A DNA stretch of 8,388 nucleotides. Source: Chthoniobacter flavus (GTDB lineage Bacteria; Verrucomicrobiota; Verrucomicrobiia; Chthoniobacterales; Terrimicrobiaceae). The number at the start of each line of letters is the position of its first letter. The stretch's first letter is position 1. Both the position numbers and the translations under genes were made by a program. The DNA lies in the NCBI GenBank assembly GCA_945863785.1, contig CAMBAQ010000080.1, positions 1 to 8,388 on the forward strand. The letters are read 5' to 3'. The notes beneath the pieces are model-generated. The model ran no database searches and was not told where the DNA came from. It saw nothing but the letters and a program-made list of their open reading frames with translations. Of this stretch, positions 5,579-8,388 are shown piece by piece.

Positions 5579-5986
5579 TTAGGCTTTTGAATCCAATTTA
5601 TTCTGATTCCACCTGCCTATAATTTCGCCTTTATCGGAACCGCGTTTCCATGCGCATCTTTCTTGGCTGCAGACCTCAATCCAATCGCATGGCAAGGTTG
5701 CTCCCCCGATCATCATGGCCTCGACAGCGCACATATCTTTCCAGAATGTGACTCCATCAGCTGTTTTTCCAAATGGGGTAAGGCCATACCCCTCCCAAAA
5801 ATCCACCACGCAACTGACATCCTGTGGACTCATTACGCCATCACGAAAAAGGTGACTGTCATGCCAAAACCGACCATGGACTAGATCCGCATTCTGCGAC
5901 TTAAATGCCGCAAATCCTCCAGGGTAAACCGCATCGATCCGCTCAATCGGCACAATCACATCAATAAATTCACACGCAACTGCCAT
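5579..5986 (-). CDS. Small cytoplasmic protein of unknown function, third gene of the operon
   Basis: The 135-residue product from ATG 5986 starts MAVACEFIDVIVPIERIDAVYPGGF. I believe it belongs to a family of small uncharacterised bacterial proteins but cannot name it. Visible features are the conserved-looking blocks GRFWHDSHLFRDG and LPCDWIEV, several tryptophans (F/W-rich core), and cysteines at PCDW and SQERCAW. There is no signal peptide or membrane helix. The ATG is preceded by AAAGGA with a short 3-nt gap, one of the few Shine-Dalgarno-like sites in the window. A TTG at 5998 would extend it by four residues and is less likely. It follows the DUF2130 stop codon by 12 nt, so it is almost certainly co-transcribed with it. 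Size and composition would also suit an immunity-type or adaptor protein, but nothing proves this. Confidence 0.8.
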   Translation of the reverse strand: MAVACEFIDVIVPIERIDAVYPGGFAAFKSQNADLVHGRFWHDSHLFRDGVMSPQDVSCVVDFWEGYGLTPFGKTADGVTFWKDMCAVEAMMIGGATLPCDWIEVCSQERCAWKRGSDKGEIIGRWNQNKLDSKA

Positions 5987-5998
5987 TGGTCCTTTCAA

Positions 5999-7228
5999 TT
6001 ACATGGGAAGAGCGAGAGAGCGGATTTCTGGGAGGGCTTCTCGACCGGCTATGCCTTGGATGCCGCCGTAGAGGGCAGCGGTATGGGTGATGGCTTTCTC
6101 GAGTTGGAATTCGCGTTCCTTCCATTGCTTAGCAAAGGCCCGTTTCTCGGCGTCGAGCTGATCTTTGAGACCTTTGAATGACTCCACAATGGCTTCAATA
6201 TTTTGCCGAAAAGGAACACTGCACAGATGCTTATAGAGCAGAGCCATTTTATCTACGCTGTTCGTCTGCTGAAGTCGAAGGTTGGCTGTGGCAACTAAGC
6301 CTTGGCGAAGTGCTGTGGCGATGGCGATCGCAAATGGCGTCTCGCAGGCCCATATGCCATCGACCTGCCCGATGCCACGTAGTCCAGCAGGCGGGCATGT
6401 GGTGACAATGACGGCTAGGTCGGCCTTGGCTTCGCGCTGGTCATCCTTTAGCTTCGTGGGCCAGTCTGCTGACCAATTGGCAGCACGCTTGGCTTCCCAG
6501 AGGATGGTGCCGCAGTCGACACCGGTATTTGTGCGGACGCGATGAATGATATCGGCTCCGCGTTGGCCTTTCTTGACTTCAATAATTTCGTCGAAGGGAA
6601 ATGCGGTTCGGAGAGTGTTTTCTAAGGCGATCTCGAGAGTTTCCCCTTGGGACTGCATGGAGCCTTGCTCGGCACGCTTCTGGAGGGCGCCGATCTGCTC
6701 TTGAAGATCGCGAATCTTGTTGTCCTTGTCGGCGATCTTGAGTTGCTCAGCTTCCGCTGCTTTCACTCGGGCTTCTTCGGAGATGCGCTGGCGCTCTTCG
6801 TCCAACTTGCGGGCCATATTGAGCTCCATGGCATCCTTGGCTTCGGCGAGTTCTCGCTGTTTTATGCGAAGCTCCAATTCGGCACCTTGAGCTTCGGCGA
6901 GGCGCTTTTGTTGGGACTCGAGCTGTGCCTGAAGATCCTTCATAGCTACAGCAGATTGCTCAGCGGCCTCACGTAGTGCTGCATCACGAAGCTTCGCTCG
7001 CTCGACATCCAATCCCCGTGAGATCTCGTCAGCAACGGCACGGGAACGCTCTTCAATGGCCTTGCGCTCACTGGCAATCTTGGCTTCCCGCTCAGAGATC
7101 GCTTGGGTGAGTCGCTGACGCTCTTTTTCAAAATCCGCAGCGAGTTCCTCCCGAAGTCGGTGTGCGACGGCTTCGCCAAGGGGGATGTCGCTTTTGCAGC
7201 TTGGACAGGTAATAGTCGAGTCGGCCAT
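5999..7228 (-). CDS. DUF2130 family coiled-coil protein with PD-(D/E)XK nuclease-like residues
   Basis: The 409-residue product starts with a zinc-ribbon half-knuckle, CPSCKSDI (C8, C11). Residues about 24-188 are one long charged coiled coil (Glu/Lys/Arg/Ala-rich heptads such as ERQRLTQAISEREAKIASERKAIEERS). The C-terminal part matches DUF2130: QGETLEIALENTL (E199), RGADIIHRV (D226) and ILWEAKRAANW (E245, K247). E...D...ExK in this order and spacing is the signature of PD-(D/E)XK nucleases, so DNA cleavage or binding is a reasonable inference, comparable to RmuC-type coiled-coil nuclease-like proteins. A second coiled coil lies near residues 342-380. It is the middle gene of the operon, 24 nt after the YbjN/FtsK-gamma gene. 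The ATG lacks a Shine-Dalgarno site. Biological role in the family is not established. Confidence 0.9.
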   Translation of the reverse strand: MADSTITCPSCKSDIPLGEAVAHRLREELAADFEKERQRLTQAISEREAKIASERKAIEERSRAVADEISRGLDVERAKLRDAALREAAEQSAVAMKDLQAQLESQQKRLAEAQGAELELRIKQRELAEAKDAMELNMARKLDEERQRISEEARVKAAEAEQLKIADKDNKIRDLQEQIGALQKRAEQGSMQSQGETLEIALENTLRTAFPFDEIIEVKKGQRGADIIHRVRTNTGVDCGTILWEAKRAANWSADWPTKLKDDQREAKADLAVIVTTCPPAGLRGIGQVDGIWACETPFAIAIATALRQGLVATANLRLQQTNSVDKMALLYKHLCSVPFRQNIEAIVESFKGLKDQLDAEKRAFAKQWKEREFQLEKAITHTAALYGGIQGIAGREALPEIRSLALPM

Positions 7229-7252
7229 AGGGTGTTTGTAGGTTGAGATTTC

Positions 7253-8119
7253 TTAAGGAGAATTCTTTTTCTTGCTGGATTTTTTAGGAGTTTTTTTGGC
7301 CTTCGGATTCTCTTCGGGTAAGAAAGCGGTTAAATCGACAAGGATCTCTTGGTCGTTATCTCCATTCTTGGGTCCTACGATGCCACGTTGCTCAAGGATC
7401 TCCATCACTCTAACGGCACGTGTGTAGCCGAGCTTCAATCGTCGTTGCAGCAAGGATCTGGCGGCACGTTTTTCTACGACAATGAGCTGCAAGCATCGCG
7501 CGATTAAAAGTTCATCGGATTCCGAAATATCCGATTGCTCCCTATCCTTGAGTTGCTGAGGGGCTGCATTTTGAATTTCGGAAGGAGGTGTTTTGGTCAC
7601 TTCTTCATCATCCGTTGTCTGGTAGTCTAATTCACAAAGGTAGATGGCATCCTGGGGAGTTTCACCAGCGAAGAGAGTGCGCATGGCGCCAGAAAAATAG
7701 CGGTCACAAATCGCAATCGCGTTGGAAACCATCCGGGTGACACCCTCATCTGTGAGCCCACCATCGGGAATAAGATACCCCATGTGGTAGAAAGTCTCCC
7801 CGTCACGGTGATCGATCTGGAATCCCCCTAAGACGAGGCCATAATTCGCCCGCGTAAAAAACTCGATAAGTGCGGGGCGCATTTTCTCATCGTTTGCAAG
7901 AAACGGATACACGATATCAATATGAAGTATCTCATCGTCATTCGTGAGGCGTAGGCTGATATCGTAGTAGGTATGCGGGCGGTTGAGCTTAAAGTTAATC
8001 CGCTTGTTCTCGCGGCAAACTGTGAATTTTAAATTCTTAGATTCACAGTGCTCAATCAACCATTCCAAGGCCTCATCGCTATCGGATGATGGAATATCGT
8101 CAGTATCTTGGTCGGACAT
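7253..8119 (-). CDS. YbjN-like domain fused to an FtsK-gamma DNA-binding domain
   Basis: The 288-residue product has two parts. Residues 15-160 (EALEWLIEHCESKNLKFTV, then LHIDIVYPFLANDEKMRPALIEFFTRANY, FQIDHRDGETFYHMGY) look like the YbjN/secretion-chaperone-like fold. After a polar linker, residues 200-262 read LIARCLQLIVVEKRAARSLL, QRRLKLGYTRAVRVMEILEQ and RGIVGPKNGDNDQEILVD. This is the winged-helix gamma domain of the DNA translocase FtsK, including the QRR-x-x-x-GY-x-RA recognition helix. In FtsK that domain reads short oriented chromosome motifs and activates XerCD. A lysine-rich tail (273-288) may add DNA affinity. The translocase motor is absent. It is the first gene of the operon with DUF2130. 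The ATG has no Shine-Dalgarno site. Confidence 0.88.
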   Translation of the reverse strand: MSDQDTDDIPSSDSDEALEWLIEHCESKNLKFTVCRENKRINFKLNRPHTYYDISLRLTNDDEILHIDIVYPFLANDEKMRPALIEFFTRANYGLVLGGFQIDHRDGETFYHMGYLIPDGGLTDEGVTRMVSNAIAICDRYFSGAMRTLFAGETPQDAIYLCELDYQTTDDEEVTKTPPSEIQNAAPQQLKDREQSDISESDELLIARCLQLIVVEKRAARSLLQRRLKLGYTRAVRVMEILEQRGIVGPKNGDNDQEILVDLTAFLPEENPKAKKTPKKSSKKKNSP

Positions 8120-8165
8120 AAAAAAAGGGGTTCTGTTGAATGTTTTTTAAATGCGTTTCTCCAGT

Positions 8166-8171
8166 ATTATA
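8166..8171 (-). promoter_or_regulatory. -10 box of the YbjN/FtsK-gamma operon
   Basis: The minus strand reads TATAAT, a perfect -10, which would start transcription near 8159 and give a leader of about 40 nt. The hexamer 17 bp upstream (CAGTTG) is a poor -35, which suggests that an activator or an alternative sigma factor may help. It is immediately followed upstream by an inverted repeat (8182-8198). Confidence 0.5.
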
Positions 8172-8181
8172 CACACCCGAA

Positions 8182-8198
8182 GTCGCAACAACTGCGAC
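8182..8198. promoter_or_regulatory. Perfect inverted repeat over the -35 region of the operon promoter
   Basis: GTCGCA (8182-8187) and TGCGAC (8193-8198) are perfect 6-bp arms around ACAAC. It spans about -23 to -39 relative to the inferred start, where a dimeric regulator would control the promoter. It also lies between two divergent genes, so it might control both. The regulator is not identified. Confidence 0.45.
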
Positions 8199-8291
8199 AG
8201 GCAAAAAGATTCCCAAAGCGGGAGGGTGGCGGGATCAGTATAAGTGAAAAGGTACCGTGGGGGGTAAAAATTAGGGCTCGGTATTTCAAAT

Positions 8292-8388
8292 ATGGAATTC
8301 GAGGAGTGTCGTTCGCTGGCCGCTTTGGGATATGGCTTTTTGGATGACTTCGCTAGAACCGTAAACGAAGAGACTCTTCTTAGAGCGG
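8292..8388 (+). CDS. Possible 5' end of a gene running off the window
   Basis: An ATG at 8292 opens a frame with no stop codon up to the window end (32 codons). Its product begins MEFEECRSLAALGYGFLDDF and continues ARTVNEETLLRA. This looks like a folded amphipathic helical protein rather than random translation. I cannot name it. No Shine-Dalgarno site is visible, in line with most genes here. It would be transcribed away from the YbjN/FtsK-gamma operon. The short visible length makes this tentative. Confidence 0.4.
   Translation, partial: MEFEECRSLAALGYGFLDDFARTVNEETLLRA

Noticed and set aside
5368..5622. 84-codon plus-strand open frame across the repeat array
   Set aside because: Its sequence is simply the 35-bp unit read through (35 bp is not a multiple of three, and the frame stays open because the unit is GC-rich), with no gene-like features; it also overlaps the end of a real gene on the other strand.
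8220..8226. FtsK polar sequence (GGGNAGGG) near the FtsK-gamma gene
   Set aside because: The sequence is GGGAGGG, one base short of the E. coli motif, and the same 7-mer occurs at 4105-4111. The motif used by this host is unknown, so no claim can be made.

Overview
The window is bacterial, compact and of moderate GC content. It carries seven convincing complete genes plus the start of an eighth. Most lie on the minus strand. The taxon cannot be fixed from sequence alone. Starts that mostly lack a Shine-Dalgarno site, short dispersed intergenic repeats, and a YbjN/FtsK-gamma protein next to a DUF2130 protein would fit the Verrucomicrobiota/PVC group, but that is a low-confidence inference.

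Layout, left to right. (1) 29-718, minus: a type II toxin-antitoxin pair, an AbrB/MazE-type antitoxin followed 3 nt later by a PIN-domain ribonuclease toxin. Nested inverted repeats at 767-821 probably form the operator. (2) 864-2432, minus: a 522-residue acidic protein of no family I recognise, with a CPxC...CxHH zinc-knuckle-like motif. A 15-bp tandem repeat abuts its start codon. (3) 2433-2811: a repeat-rich intergenic stretch with a possible insertion-sequence end. (4) 2812-3912, plus: a 366-residue protein whose motif order suggests a circularly permuted macrodomain (ADP-ribose-binding fold). (5) 4171-5217, minus: a class II Fic protein (AMP-transferase family) with a C-terminal winged helix. 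Its promoter carries six helically phased 9-bp repeats over a perfect TATAAT box. (6) 5341-5480 and 4065-4099: one 35-bp hairpin-forming repeat family, four tandem copies on one side of fic and one diverged copy on the other. (7) 8119-5579, minus: a three-gene operon encoding a YbjN-like/FtsK-gamma fusion, a coiled-coil DUF2130 protein with PD-(D/E)XK-like residues, and a 135-residue protein of unknown function. (8) 8292 to the window end, plus: a possible partial gene, divergent from that operon.

Together this looks like an accessory region rich in stress or defence-type genes: an RNA-cleaving toxin, a nucleotidyl-transferase, a possible ADP-ribose-binding protein and a DNA-binding/nuclease-like operon. 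The most coherent candidate for something undescribed is the 8119-5579 operon. A DNA-recognition domain normally found at the C-terminus of the chromosome translocase FtsK is here detached, fused to a YbjN-like domain, and paired with an SMC-like coiled-coil protein that may carry a nuclease fold. The phased-repeat control region of fic and the possibly permuted macrodomain are the other strong leads. Domain calls for the Fic, PIN, AbrB and FtsK-gamma regions rest on clear motifs; the macrodomain and nuclease calls are inference.
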